In this document: positions 25,201-40,200 of the stretch, piece by piece | How the letters are laid out: every line of letters begins with the position of its first letter | Numbering within the stretch: the first letter of the stretch is position 1 | Source of the DNA: Siphonodentalium dalli | Lineage: Eukaryota; Mollusca; Scaphopoda; Gadilida; Siphonodentaliidae | NCBI GenBank assembly: GCA_032622095.1 | Contig: CP136067.1 | Location: forward strand, 53,547,899-53,611,898 | Length of the DNA stretch: 64,000 bases | Direction of reading: 5' to 3' | Translations under genes and position numbers: made by a program | The notes under the pieces: model-generated | What the model saw: the letters and a program-made list of their open reading frames with translations, nothing else | Told to the model about the DNA's origin: nothing | The model's database searches: none

Positions 25201-28200
25201 GGTCGACTCGCATATATAAGAGAATGCATTGGCACAGGGCATAACTGTAACTATCACAATGTGGTCAAGGAGCCGGTTCCAATGATATCCATATTTGTAT
25301 GGTTCTATTGAGACAGACCGAAGATATTTTAGGCTGTTGAAGCTTTATTTGGCCGGTTTTGGCCGGTTTGTTGGGTAAAGGGTTAACCCTTTCATTACGG
25401 GAGCTGCGCTGGTGCAGCATTAAAGATCCTATGCCAGTGCATTCTCCTATATACATGTATGTGAGCCTTGCATATTCAAGAGAATGCACTGGCTTACAAA
25501 GTTAATGTAAATATTGTTAGGCCAATGTATTCTCTTATATATGTGAGGCTCCCAATGGGAGACTCGCATATATAAGAGAAGTATTGCCACAGGGTTTTCG
25601 CAAAATTTCAGAAAGCTCCAGTCACGGAAGGTTTAAGGAACAGATAATAACTATGAAATATATTCCCTGCATTATTTTTTCGACTTTAGAAGGTTCCCTG
25701 TCAAAACGTCAAAATGTTCCAAGGTTTTATACTGGTGGAATATGATCTTTACGGGCTTTAGCCAGAGTAGAGATTCATGGCATGTTCATAAAGTCTACAG
25801 AAACGTAATTATATTTATCATATGACTTGCACCTTTTATTGGGCTTCAGATATTGCAAAATTCCAGGTGTTATTAATTAGTAACTAATAACACCTTCCAT
25901 TGATATGATTGGTATATTTTGCAAAGCTCAAAGCGTCTTTGTGAATGGCTGTCACCTACAAGTTCTAGGTCAAGTTCATGCACGTGTAAATAGAACTATT
26001 TCAAAATACGCACACTTGGTGTCAGAAGCGACCAGACATAGTCTCTCGTCTGACCAAGTTTCCACTGTTCCTAATATTCATAATTGGACAAACTAACAAT
26101 ATGTCAGAAACTATTAAAATAATTTAATCGCTTATGTATACCTAAAGTTTCAATAATTTATATCTTATTCAATTAAATCAACAAGGTGGAAAATTCGATG
26201 AACACTCGAAGAACCAGACACTAAAAGCTCTCTATAATCTACGTTCAAATGTCATATAATACATTCACAATCTGATTCTGAGCAAATTATAAATTCATGT
26301 TATGCTAAATGTAATATCAATTTAAAACATCTTTGTTTCGTTTCAACATTCATCATTGATAACATTCCTGGCACGTTGAAAATGCCCAGGGATTGTACTT
26401 GGAAGTGAAGTGAATGAACTTGCAGGTTGGAACAATTTAGTGATAGTTGCCATGATGATGGGATAGTTTAAGCTCTAAATCTTCCCGAATCAAATATTTA
26501 TCCTTTACTAAATATTATCTAAATAGTTCGGTAGTATATGAAATTCTAATAACATGTTTTGGGAATCAGTAACAAGGATCGAACCATAGAACTATGTTTT
26601 ATGTGCGGATGCATGCATTCACTTCGTAACGTCGTGAATCGGATCAGGCACGCTCTTCATATAACCTGAATTCTTTTAGTTTAACCAATTTCTATTATGA
26701 TAATGTAGTATTTATCATGAAAATCAACTCAAATCAAGTTTTATGATAAATAGAATATGAAACTCGTCTGGATTTTCCGTTTTGTTTAACCCTTTCAGTG
26801 CCAAGTCCGATTTTTGTATCAACCGGACTTGGCACTGAAAGGGTTAAACGGATAATTCTAAGACTTGTTTTTTTTAGAGAAACACTCATTTCATATCCTC
26901 TATATATTTGATAAGGCTTAAAAAAGAGACCCATGTCTCCGCTAACCCGACCGGGCTATTCAAATTCCCTGAATCACATATTTTATTGAGCTCTGCACAA
27001 AATAAAAAACATGGGCCACTTATTAGTCTGTAAAATAAATAAAATGGATTATTATAGCCATTTACTATATGTAATTTTCTCACAAAAAATGAAGTTTCAA
27101 AGAGCTGTCATCACTTCTCGTCTGACGATCCATCTTGGTGACATGTGATTCATTGATCTTCTAGTGATTTTTCTTTCAAGATGATTTGAATAAGAGAATC
27201 TGCTGATAAACTACATAAAAAATTTATTGTAGATTTGTTATTGTGTGGTTATCTCTGGCAAACGTGGATTTGATACCTCCGTGTCGATTTTTGAACCACT
27301 CAAATCTGTCATGTTGTTCAAAATTGAGATCCAGGTATCAAATCTTCGTGTACGCTATACCCCCAATTTTGCTCAAGTTAGCTTATTATATCCATTTAAC
27401 ATACAGGCAAGTCAGCGACCTCACATCAAATTGGACATGGTTGATGGGGACATGCGACATCGGAAAATATACATCCAATCACCAAACGAGCTCCAGGTTG
27501 AACCAAATGAATGTGTCATCTTCAATGATGGGTCAAGGTCAATCGGTTGTAGCCGTGAAGAATTCCAAAACTATGTAAGTAGACTCTCGTCTACCCTATG
27601 GTGATAGTGTTACATTCTTACATCTATTCTATGGTGGATTTATTCTTATTGTGAAGAAGGTGCATTTTGATACAAGGAGTACTGACTTTGCCCAGACATA
27701 TCCATGTAAAAGCCCTTCTAGACAACATGCGATGCATGTGCGACATGCTTTGCATGTATATAGAGCCAAACTAGATTAAACTTATCATTAATGGAGATCT
27801 TGACATCACTTTTAGTGTGAGCTAGCCCTGCATGTGTTTCATTCATGGTGGCAGATATTGTTTACAAATTTATATCTTCCTTGATCTAAACCTGGTTAAA
27901 CCTATGAAAGGAAATGATAAATAAATTAGTTTTGTTGTTACCAGGGCACGGTTTAACTGGATTTGCATCGCGATTTTTAATTTCTACTAACCTATTTACA
28001 ATGAAAAAACTTGTTTTGGTAGGGAATGCTATACAAAATCTACAAAGTGATGCAAAATGCTATACAATTTTAAAACATTAAAATGACCCATGGTTGTTAC
28101 TATATAGTTCATTGATTTGGTTAGCCAAATTAGAAGATTTGAATTTTGGCACCTTTTATAAAAGAGATATTACCATTAACAGGTATTGTAATTTTGTTTC

Positions 28201-31200
28201 ATCAAACTCATCGGCTTTTTGAAATGCAATACAGCTTTTTACTAAGAAAGTTTTTTATTTCTTATCATATTTTGCTTGATTACTAACAATGGTGTGAGAC
28301 TAACACATTTAACAAATTCAACATAATATGATGTTAATATAACATATTTTGAAGCATATCTGAACATCGTCATTCACAATATTAAAATCACCTTTACTAA
28401 CAATTTCTTTTATTTTCTTTCCATAGCTGCAAAATTGAGGATGGGGTTTGACCTTCATGTAGTATACATATTGTTTATGTGTGTGTTTCCATTCCTCTCA
28501 GTGAGGAGATATTAGATGTGCTGATGGAATTGTGGGGAGCCTAGTATAAGTTTGATTAAATGATGTTTTATCTTTTATGTAATCTTTGGTTATGACAACG
28601 TAAACTTGGATAAATGGGGAATTGAAGATGTTTTTAAGGTCGCAGGGTAATTTTTGTGAAATTTATTGGCACACATAAAACCCTAGTTTTCAAGTGATAT
28701 GTGTTGGAGCAACTGCTCCCATAGCTCCCATATAGTGCAAACAACTGTAAAATGGAATGAACTGTTTTAATTTCTCACTGACACAACTGATTGGAATCTA
28801 TATAAAATTAATACATAAAAGAAGAAAAATATGTCTCACTAAATTCTCTCTTAGATGTGTTTTATGGTTTTAAAATGTAATAATAAAATCTTATTTTATG
28901 GAAATCCAAATGAGAACTGTCATGGGTTTAATTTGTTTATAACTGTCATGTTGTGACTTAATCATAAACAATAGACTTGCCTGCCACTGACGGAGTTAGC
29001 TGACCAATAGTTAATATTTCACTTGTAGTTGTTTCTAGATTGCTTTTTCAGAAGTTAAGAAAACATTATATTCTCAGACTTAACATTTAAATCGATGATT
29101 CCACAGCCTACCATTGAGGCTGATCATTGAGGTTGCTAGGAGACAATAGTCTGCTCAATTAATTTTGCAGCCTTTTCTTATGCTGATTTTCACACACAAG
29201 AAAATACATTGTTCTCATCTTTAAGACATGAAAAATTTAATGAGTGTCACCCTACGTGAATTTAGAAAGACATTGTATAGTCCTGGATAATTTCCAAACA
29301 ACTGCACAAATTGCAAGTTCAGTAAATTATGATTAGATTAATAAAAATGGTCAATTTCATACTGAAAGTATTCACTGATATACAAATTAGTGTAACAAAT
29401 ATCATTTCAGAATTTTGAGTGCAGCAAACAACCGGCTCAGTTGCTGATGGTAGAAATATCTGCAAATAATAATTTGATTGACAACTTTGGATATCTCCAT
29501 TAGTTCGGTCCTATCTATTGAGTTCATCGATGCTTAGTTTGTACCAATAAAAATACCAAATAGCATATATATGCAGAGCTATTAATAGAGTTAAAGCTAA
29601 GCTATGGTCTCATGTACATTCCATGATGGGCACTTTATATCAAATAGATGTATTTGTGGCAGTGGGGGTATTGCTACTACAATATTATGAATCACAACAT
29701 TGATTTTGGCGACCTGAATTAAATGTGATTAACCTCATATAACAAGTCCAACCTAACACTAGGTTAGCCCCCTTGAAATTATATGCCACACTATTGGCAG
29801 TACTCATCTTCATATATTATATATTTATTATTAGCTTAATATTATTTAATAAGAGATTTTTCTTTCTTTGTTATTATATTCCGTCCAGATTTGTGTTAAT
29901 ATAAAATTCATTTGAGGAAACCTATGTTTGGTATGATTTATGAATTAATTGGTATGTGATTTTATTAATTTGTTTGAAAAAGTTTAAATGAAATAAAAAG
30001 AGATTGCTATATGCTAGAAGAAAACACACAGTGGCTGATGGGGTCAATGTCATATTTATTAGTACAAAAATGCACACCAGAAATCCTATATCGGATGTAG
30101 GTCTCTAGAACTCTCTATTAAAATTAGGTTCTGTTTTGAAGGGATTCCCTCCATTTCATTGGAGAGTGGCACAGACTATGCACGATTTCATTGGTTTATG
30201 TCATCACCGTTCACTTCACAGATCTGAGGTAAATGACGCGTTGACAATTTTCCCACGCATTGTCAAACTCAACTATTGTTGGAAAACTGAATACAGGCGA
30301 TATATCCATAATTCATTTTACTCATCGCAATATAGGAGACATCATCTTAAAGTTTTTATCAGTCAACGATATTCATGACTGATTATTATTTCGCATCTTG
30401 TTGTATTTATAACTATTTCTAAATACTACGATTCTCACAAACATTTACTTTGCCAGGAATGCACCCAATATTTGGAAACGGTTTATTACGTCATGTTGGG
30501 AATTCCACATCACATAGAAATTAAATGTAATGGACACTTCTAGAGACGTACATCTGTTAGGATATTAGTCGTCTTTTCAAAGAGACTGACATGTCGTATG
30601 ACATGGTTTGTTGCGGGGACCAGCCATAGCAGATTTTCAGTGCGTAGTGACTACTCCCTGCCACAAAAGTACGGCGAAGTGGTCTTTCTCTAGAGCGAAG
30701 TGCATGTTTGAAAACTGAAGTCGATCCGTAGTCGCTATATAACCAAAATACGAAAAATGTAATATGTAAATTATAATTATGATACAATGGTTAAATATGG
30801 AGTCTTTGTATTCACATCATATCCATAATAACTATGGATAAAGCACAAACATAATTGTGAGAGATTGGCTGCATTTATTTCCTAATTTCGCTGTTTAAAT
30901 CATATACCGATACAACAATGATCCCATTAGCCACTCTGATAAAAGTGTTGTTTTTGTCGCCACCATCAAGTTTTAATACAGTAATGCCCTAAATAATCAA
31001 CCTCTTAACCACAGCATAATTATGGGTAAACTTTTCAGGATTTAGTCGGAAATATGGCTTGCTGCCATTCATCGGAAAGCTCTCAGTGAGAGCATTCCGA
31101 TGAATGACAACAAGCCATATTTCCGACTAAATCCTGAAAAGTTACCCTTAATTCTGCTGTGGTTAAGGGGTTGTTTATTCAGGGCATTACTGTAGCTACA

Positions 31201-34200
31201 ATTTAATACCGTACAAAGATTGATATAGGAATACTCAAATGTATATTATTATTAAATGTCTCTTCTAGATACTGATGCAATATGATGAAGTCAAAATATT
31301 CAATAAATATACACATTCATCAGCTAATTTGTTGTTTATTTATAAAATATTGGTTTTATATAATGCTTAAAGCCCCACATAATGTTTAAAGCCACATACT
31401 ATATTACCAGGTATTTTAATCATATTCTATATTTAATTTCACCCCAGTTGGTGCAAGGGACATGTATTAAAGCCACTTGGCAGTTTGCGCTCCAAAATAC
31501 ACTTGATAATATTCACTTTTGAATTTTTCCCAGTATCAAAATAGGTTGATAAATACTAGAACTACCTTCTATGAGCGTTATATGTCTCAGAAAGACACAT
31601 TGAAGTCATAAAAATACAACTTTGAACACAATGTTTGGGTACCAAACAAAAAAAATGTTTGGATCCCAAACAAAAAAACAACCATTTGCATGGCATGGAA
31701 CAAAAAAGAGCTTTACGTCTGTTCCTGATATGTGAGAAATAAAGAGCGTTTGTTTTACTTCTGTGCAAAAAATTTACAACAGCTGGAAAATGGCTGTGAC
31801 CACGCTGGTGACCATGGAAAGTATTTTTCAAAGCATATGAAGCCGGTATATCAGTGTTATGTGTTTTTGTCAACCTATCTTATACCTCCTTCCAAATTAC
31901 GAGAACAGAATTTGGAAGCTCGAATGAGCCATGTCCATTTATATGGAATTGTAGCCATTGAATTAGGGTCCTGCGAATATTCGGTATTCAAAATAATATT
32001 CGATTCGACCTGAGTATTCGATTTGACAATCAGTGGCGAATATCTATCAATTATCTCTGTTTACCAACACAATTCTATCTTATATCAGAATATTCCCCAC
32101 ATGTGAAAGTGATCTGGTGAAAAGCAGCATTCTATAAGAAGCACACATCCCCTAATTATGAAGGTAGTTCATCTTGAGGGTCCCTTTCAGTTTGCTGACC
32201 AACCTCCATCTTTGAAAGTAGTAACTTTGATATGCTTACATGATGATCTTACAGGTCATAGTTTGACGATATACGCCTGAAAACTACAGAGGAAACAGAA
32301 TGCATTGCCGAGATCACCAATAGTTACTCTTGAAATTCAACATTCAGTATAGTCTATATTAGTCTTTATGGTGATCGTTTTGATCCTGATGGTCAGACTG
32401 GAAGACTTACAGTAATGCCATAAATAATCGACTCCTTAACCACAGCAGAATTATGGGTAACTTTTCAGGATTTAGTCGGAAATATGGCCTGTTGGCATTC
32501 ATCGGAAAGCTCTCAGCTCTCTTAAAAAGTTACCCATAATTCTGCTGTGGTTAAGGAGTCGATTATTTAGGGCATTACTGTATGTGACTTTATAAATTGT
32601 GTATTACTAGCTACAATGAGGTCACATCTTATAATTAGCATTCAAACAAGGAACATACACATGGCACTTTGATATAAACTATACATGTGATGTCCGTTTC
32701 CAATTCTACATGTATGTGGGGAGTGCCGGTGTTTCTAAATATAAACAGATTATCTAATGACGTCATTTCAAAGTTCATTTTCTGTGTTAGTACTAATGTA
32801 ACCCCATACTGAATCAGATACATGTCATCTATTCACATCTATTTAAAGAAATAGAACTGTAATGGTTATCATAGATGTCCAACCTGAAATCGGGTTATTA
32901 TATATACTGTAACTATCGGTGTCTAAACAACAGTTTTGCGAATAATAGGCCTAAGCATGATGACTATTCTTGTTGGGTGCATACTTACCATCCTCTGATT
33001 TATTGTTGTACTTAGTATGTTGACATAGAACTTTGCTTTCTTTTTGGGATCTAATGCAAAAATTACAAAAACAAATTATTAAGTTTTTATTTCTATACGA
33101 GGATTGGTTACAATAGGTTATATACCACACTCAAAACATGGAGATTTCTCACTAATCGCTACCAGTCACAGAACTGATATATTCGATTCGATTCGCGAAT
33201 ACTATGCAGTATTCGATTCTGTTTCTTATCGATCATATTCAAATATTTTCAGGACCCTACATTGAATACAGTAATGCCCTAAATAATCGACTCCTTAACC
33301 ATAGCAGAATTATGGGTAATTTTTCAGGATTTAGTCGGAAATATGGCTTTTTGCTTTTCATCGGAAAACTCTCACTGAGATGAATGGCAACAAGCCATAT
33401 TTCCGACTAAATCCTGAAAAGTTGCCTATAATTCTGCTGTGGTCAAGGAGTCGATTATTTAGGGCATTACTGTTCATATTGTTATATACCACACATTTAT
33501 TACAAGCCGAAACTACTACATGTTGACATTGTCGCTAACAGGTTTTCACCAGACTTATATCACTATATGGGAATTATAGTATTGAACTTACCCAACATAA
33601 GGATGTAGTATAAATACAAAACACAACTTGCATCATAATCTCATGTCTTTTATCAATCTCATTGTGGATGGCGCATAGTTACTGACTCGAGTGCCTCTCA
33701 TGAAATCAATCCTTGCAATGTCTGCAGCTCATTCGATAAAAGATTCTTGATGAAAATGTATGTTGTATTCTGTAGAGAAGAGGAAGCTCTAAAACATAGA
33801 TATAGCAAAGTTTATGTATCTGGTGGGTAAATATTTAACATGATATTTCATTATCGAAGTACCAGTTTGTTTTAGGCAGTTCTGTATTTGTATTGATCTG
33901 GACAGTAATTGCTAATTCTTTTTCGAATGAACCAAGCAAACTTTTTTCTTACAATTTGCATTTCATTGCTTCACAATTCATTGCGGTTACAAACAGGAAA
34001 GTCTAATGAGCGATTGTCCATCAATTTGTGGATACTTCTCGGCCACAGATTTTCTCCATCTTGGTGGAATAAAGCTACATGTATATACTATTGGGTCTAT
34101 TTATGTGCTATTCTAATTGATACATTTTGATAAGAAATGAGAATTTGTTCACACACATGAACACTCATTCTGAACGCCAAACTATCTAGAGTGCTCCAAA

Positions 34201-37200
34201 GGGGTCCAATGGGGGTAATGTTTTACAAGGAAGATAATAGTGCAGGTTAAAACTTTCAAAAGTGACTAACAGTCATGGATGGAAAAAGGTGTGCCACATT
34301 GGTGATCATTTTTTTGCCAATTCACATGATTTAAACCAAGTTTATATATAGGTGTCTTCATGGTACAGAGAATGGTTGCATGGTTTAAAGATATCAAAGT
34401 CTTGAGTCAGGGATGGGGGCACCAAAATTAATAGAAACTTTATGGTCGTCGATTTCCACCAAACATACACATCTCCATAATATATGATGAATCTAAAGGT
34501 GTAGTTCAGCAGGTCTAAAGTGGTGCTGTTCCAGTCAGGGATGGAGGTTAGTGAGGGGCAGAAAAATTTATAAAAATAATTTGGCTGCTGATTTTCACCA
34601 AACTTGCAAATAGTGATCTCTGTCATATACCATCTATTCAGCCAATTCCTATGTACTAAACAGTTATTTTTAACCTGGGCAATGCTTGTTGACCCTTTCA
34701 TGATGGGAGTTGTGCAGCATTAAGATCCTGTGCCATTGCATTCTTTTATATATGCACATGGTTTTCGCAAAATTTAAGGAAGCTCCAGTCATGGATGGGT
34801 TAACCCTTTACCCAACAGAAGGGCCCTGTGCCAATGCATTCTCTTATATATGCGAGTCGACCATAGGTCGCCTCGCATATATAAGAGAATGCATTGGCTT
34901 AACACATTAAAAATTATAAAATTGTTAAAGAATGTAAGAAAAAATGGTAAAAAGGCCAATGCATTCTCTTATATATGCGAGGCGACCTATGGTCGACTCG
35001 CATATATAAGAGAATACATTGGCACAGGGCATAACTGTAACCATCACAATGTGGTCAAGGAGCCGGTTCCAATGATATCCATATTTGTATGGTTCTATTG
35101 AGACAGACCGAAGATATTTTAGGCTGTTGAAGCTTTATTTGGCCGGTTTGTTGGGTAAAGGGTTAACAGTGCCAGCTATATAAATAATCAGTGATGCAAT
35201 CGTTATATGGGCCTTTAACCTTGCTTAAAGATGCTTTTAAACATTACACAATTATCTTTGCCATCCAATGAACTGCCTACAATCTTCTAACAGGTGCTCC
35301 TCTGGTTTTATCAGAAAATGTTCTGACACTGATCAGTATGACTAACTGACTGGTACCGACATATACCTATACTAGTATTTAAAGAAGCATCCGATTTCAC
35401 ACCCCTATATTACTTTTTCTTCGCCTTCAGGGATAAAAATATTTGATTTGAGTCGAGGAACCCACCCCTCAAAGCTCAGAGTTATCAGATTTCAATATTT
35501 TAAATCTGTTAATTTAATTTTATCTGTGAAATTGCATTGTAATTGGATGACCATTGTATCAGATTGTGCATCTTTTAACAACTGGGTACCATGAGGCCAT
35601 CAATATAGAAACAATCTTACCCAATGCTAGACAGCAGATTCAACATCATGGAAACAACTTACTCTGCTGTGCCATCACACAAGCAAGCCTTGAAATAGTG
35701 CGTCTGACATTTGCATAATGAGGACCCCCAGAGGGTGAATTTAGTGACGCTATCCTGCAAAGCAGACTAGCATCACTTAACTTCACCCTCTAGGAACCTC
35801 ATTCTTCTTGGGCCTCAACTGCTATGGGAGACCTAGAATCAGATTGAAGTTCCCCAGTTGAAGTAGATGATGTTCACCCATTTGTCTCCTCGATTATTCA
35901 TTAGGCAAATTTGGGGATATAGAAACTGATCAGAAGGGAAAAAGTAACTAACAACGATATTAATTTGAGACTACAGATACTTCCTAGAAGATGAAGCCTA
36001 AGCAGAATGAGGTCCCCTGAGTGTGAATTTAGTGTTGCTAGCCAGCTGTGTAGGGTAGTGTCACTAAATTCACTCTCTGATGACCTCATTCTGCAAATGA
36101 CAGATGAACTATTTCAAGTTTTGCAAAGAAGTCACTGTTGAATACACACAACATCCGCAATTGAGTTGTGAATTTATTTCAATGGGTTGAATTGAAATTT
36201 GACTCTACCAACTGAGCCACACCCTAGTTATAAATGTGACACTTTAGTTTCTGAGAAGAAGAAAATCACTGTATCTCCTCTTTTTTTTTTTTTTTACCAA
36301 AAACACATTTCATTATGAAACAGGAATCTTTGTAACACTCAACCACCCTGAGCAGCAAAGTGTGAGACCATGTGCGTGAAACATCAGCGGTCAGATGCTC
36401 GTAGCCTGTTTATATATAACCATGGGTATATGCGAGAAATACACAATGAAAACACACTCCACAGTTTGGATCGATAAGCCTTGCCCTGTGTATTTTGATG
36501 TTGCGTTTTTTGACAATCGTTCTTCCGTATCATTTCTACAACACAATTATCGTCTTACTTGCAGCACAACGTTACCGTGTGATCGCCATGGAAGCATTTT
36601 CATTCAGAGTATGGTCAATATATTGCCGCCTGTTCAGTGTATTCTCGGATAGAAAACAAATAGGCCTATGCCGAAAGCAGAAGCGAGGGGCACCCCTGCA
36701 TGGTTGAATCTGGGATATTTGGCACTCGGGACTTGGCTGGGTGGTTTTCGTTGGGGTGGTTTCCCACCTTGGAATTTCCAACTGCACCCCACCCCATTGA
36801 ACCACACCAAACTCACAAGTTTCCGTAATTCAGTTTTCACACCCCCCTCCTGTGCTATTATTTTTCCCAAATGTTCCCTCACAGACTACTAGATGGTAGC
36901 CTATTCTAAATTGACCAGTTGTCTTGTGGCCACTGGCCATACAGGGGATGAAAAGGATGGTTCGGCCCAGTATGAGATTAAAAAATCCTAACATCTAGTG
37001 GTATAACGCCAGACAAATTTACACCCAGATTTTTTTTTTCTTAAATTAATTAGCAAGTAACTACTGGCAATGGCACAGAACACGATGGTTAGGCCCGATG
37101 TGAGAACATTTTGAAAATCTGAACATGAAAATTTGACAATCCTAACATCTAGACGGCCTCAAGCTTTCCAATTCGGGGAAATTTTTAACCTGACACTCAC

Positions 37201-40200
37201 CCTTAGATTTGAAAATTGCCAACTGATGGCCATTTCAGTCCAGAATTTTGCAAATGAAAGGGGAAATATGCAAATGTTGGTCTAAAAACAACAAATTCGT
37301 CACTAAGAAATTGTTGGAAAATCAAACAACGAGAACAATTTCAACCTAATTTTGGAGGGATAGCCACCCCGTCGGTGAGATCTGCAATGGTCAACCCAGT
37401 AGCTGAAGCCCGCCCCCCCCCCCTGTCGGGGAATCGTATAGCCCCTGCGTCGGGGATATCCCCCGTTTGAAATCATATAAATATTTTAAAGGAGAAGACC
37501 ACATATGGAGCAGAAATCAGTGGGAAATGAGCTCTCATAACCACAAAACTACACTAAACCCAAATTGATTGCAGTGGCATAAAGTATATATATGGTATCG
37601 TTCTGTTGGCCTCTCTATATCATATAAATACTTTTTCTAAAAACCCTTAAACTAACTCGACATGCGATTTCTCTGCGCTCCTGTTGTGCAAATTCTAGTA
37701 TAAAAAGTGCGTCTATTCCAGACAAATTTCAAACAGTAAATATGACCAGACAAGACATAGAAACCGCTATTCTCATTACCAATCTAACGACACCAGTCGA
37801 ACATGATTACCTTTCAAAGCAATAACATTGGGCACCAGGTTACGGACAACCACAGGAACACACGCCATGGATAAATACACAGTCAAAAGAATGGTGGTTT
37901 TTTTTTGTACGGTTTTATCTGGCATATACCCATGGTTATATATAAATGGGCTACGAGCATCTGACCGCTGGTGTTTTATGGATATATTTTTTAAATGATG
38001 TGTTTGTTGAACAAACTATTTCCTGCAATAACTTTAAAAGGTCTGCTGAGATTTACAGGTGAGAAGAATATTCATGAACTTACAGTAATGCCCTAAATAA
38101 TCGACTCCCTAACCACAGCAGAATTATGGGTAATTTTTCAGGATTTAGTCGGAAATATGGCTTGTTGCCATTCGTCGGAAAGCTCTCAGTGTGGTTAAGG
38201 AGTCGATTATTTAGGGTATTAGTGTAGTGTTGTGCTTTTGTCCCGATCTATATTTTGAACACTATTAAAGGTGTTCAGCTCTAATCCTATGGAAATTTCT
38301 TGTTTAATCACTCTTGACCCTTTCGTGACGGGAGCTGCGTTGGTGCAGCATTAAAGATCCTGTGCCAGTGCATTGTCTTATATATATGGGGGACTCGCAT
38401 ATATAAGAGAATGCATTGGCACAGGGTTTTCACAAAATTGCATGAAGCACCAGTCATGGAAGGGTTAATAAGTGAAATATGTATGACATCAGATGCTTAT
38501 GAATTTGTTTGCATATTACTACAAACATGATGTCAAAATTAAAGGTGTCTCATACAAATATCTACTTTGGAAAGTATTGTCTGTGAAAAGAAACCCTATA
38601 TTTGTTTTTTATAGCTTTTTAGCTCACCTGAGACGAAGTCTCCGGTGGAGCTATAGTCATCACTCCTCGTCCGTCCATCCATCCGTCCGTCCATCCGTCA
38701 ACAATTCTTTAAACCTTTTCTTCAGAACCATAAGACCGAATGGGTTCATATTTGGTGTGGATGTTCCCTAGGTGACTCACATTCAGATTTGTTCAAATGA
38801 GGTCACTGGGTCAAATAGTTGCAAAAGCAGGGCCATAACTATTCCTCCATAGTAATTCTTAGAATGACTTCTCAAGAACCATTGGGCTGATTTAGCTTAT
38901 ATTTGGTATGGAGGGTCCTTGGGTGACTGGGGTTCAGATTTGTTCAAATGGGGTCACTGGGTCAAATAAGGGCAGAGCCAGGGACACAACTCTTAAAAAA
39001 CAAAAAAATCCTGCTCAATTTAAAAAATAAATAACACCATTATAACATCCACCAGGGTGACTCAACCAAATTTGGTTTAAATCAGTCTAAAATCAAGAAC
39101 ATGCAAACAGCTAGCAGATACTCAGAGCTCTATGAGATATGAGGAAGGTGTCTGCAATCACAGAATGTTTACTTAACACCATATAGAAGTCACATTGATT
39201 ATAAAGTAATAAATGAATTGGCAGTGTTAACAAAATCTGATTGGAATGACAGCTCCTTTGATTAATAGCCTAAAATTCTCTGCCTGTTAAAGAGTTTGTA
39301 TATAAATGACCCATAGCTTATGATAACAAACTCCCAAGGGCAAGTGTGAATGATGAATCTGACAGTTAGGCCAGTAAAACTAAATACCTGTTTTCTCAGG
39401 CCAATACATATGGGAAACTGGATGAGAAAGAAGGAGGCATTTTTCTTAGGTTACCTGAAACGAAGAATTGAGACATATTTTGTGTGAATGGTCCCTAGGT
39501 GGCTGGGATTCAGTTCTGTTCAAATGGGGGTCACATGGTCAAAAAAGTGGCATAGTTAGGGACCTAACTCTTTCCATCCATAGTTATTCTTAAAACATCT
39601 TCTCAAGAATCATCGGGGCTATTTAGCTTATAATTGGTATGGAAGGTCGTTGGGTGACAGGGATACAGATGTGTTAAAATAAGGTCACCTGGGCAAATAA
39701 GGGCGGAGCCAGGGACATAACTTGTCCATCCATTGTAATTCTTAAAATGTCTTCCTATCAAGAACCATCAGGCCTATTCAGCTTATATTTGGAATGGGTG
39801 ACAAGGATTCAGATTTGATTCAGAATTGGATCACTGGGTCAAATAGGGTCTGAGCCACGGACATAATTCTTATTTTTAAAACATCTTCTCAAGAACCATT
39901 TGGCATATTTAGCATACATTTTGGTATAGAGAGTCCTTTTGTGACTGGGATTCAGATCTGTTGAAATGGGTTCACCAGGTCAAATAGGGGTGCGACCAGG
40001 GACATAACTCTTCCCCCATAGTAATTCTTAAAATGGCTCCTCCTCAAGAGCCATCAGTCCTATTTAGCTTTTATGTAGTAACTAGTATGGAGGGTCCTTG
40101 TTAGCTCAACTTACTTTTGTAAGTTTGAGCTATTGCCATGGTTTGGCGTCCGTCGTCCGTGTATCCGTCAACAATTTCCTTTGGCGCGGGCTACAGGTTG

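Larger units (their letters stand above)
24648..25790. repeat. Large inverted repeat enclosing two MITEs
   Basis: About 145 bases at 24648-24792 (CATGCCATGAATCTTTACTC...) recur in reverse complement at 25640-25790 (ending GAGATTCATGGCATG). The arms have diverged. Inside lie a B1 element (24987-25386) and a B2 element (25383-25636). The left arm starts about 40 bases after a TTC17 donor. Confidence 0.8.

Noticed and set aside
27245-27406. Extension of the 27407 exon to the upstream methionine
   Set aside because: No resemblance to the family, and a good acceptor at 27401-27406 explains the border in the right phase.
34342-34701. 119-codon minus strand frame with WWKSTT-like words
   Set aside because: It spans a two-unit tandem repeat and the same words appear in both units; no domain is recognised.
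36395-36892. Overlapping frames on both strands within the 1.6-kb TIR element
   Set aside because: No transposase motif is visible, and comparable sequence at 63170-63610 does not keep the frames.
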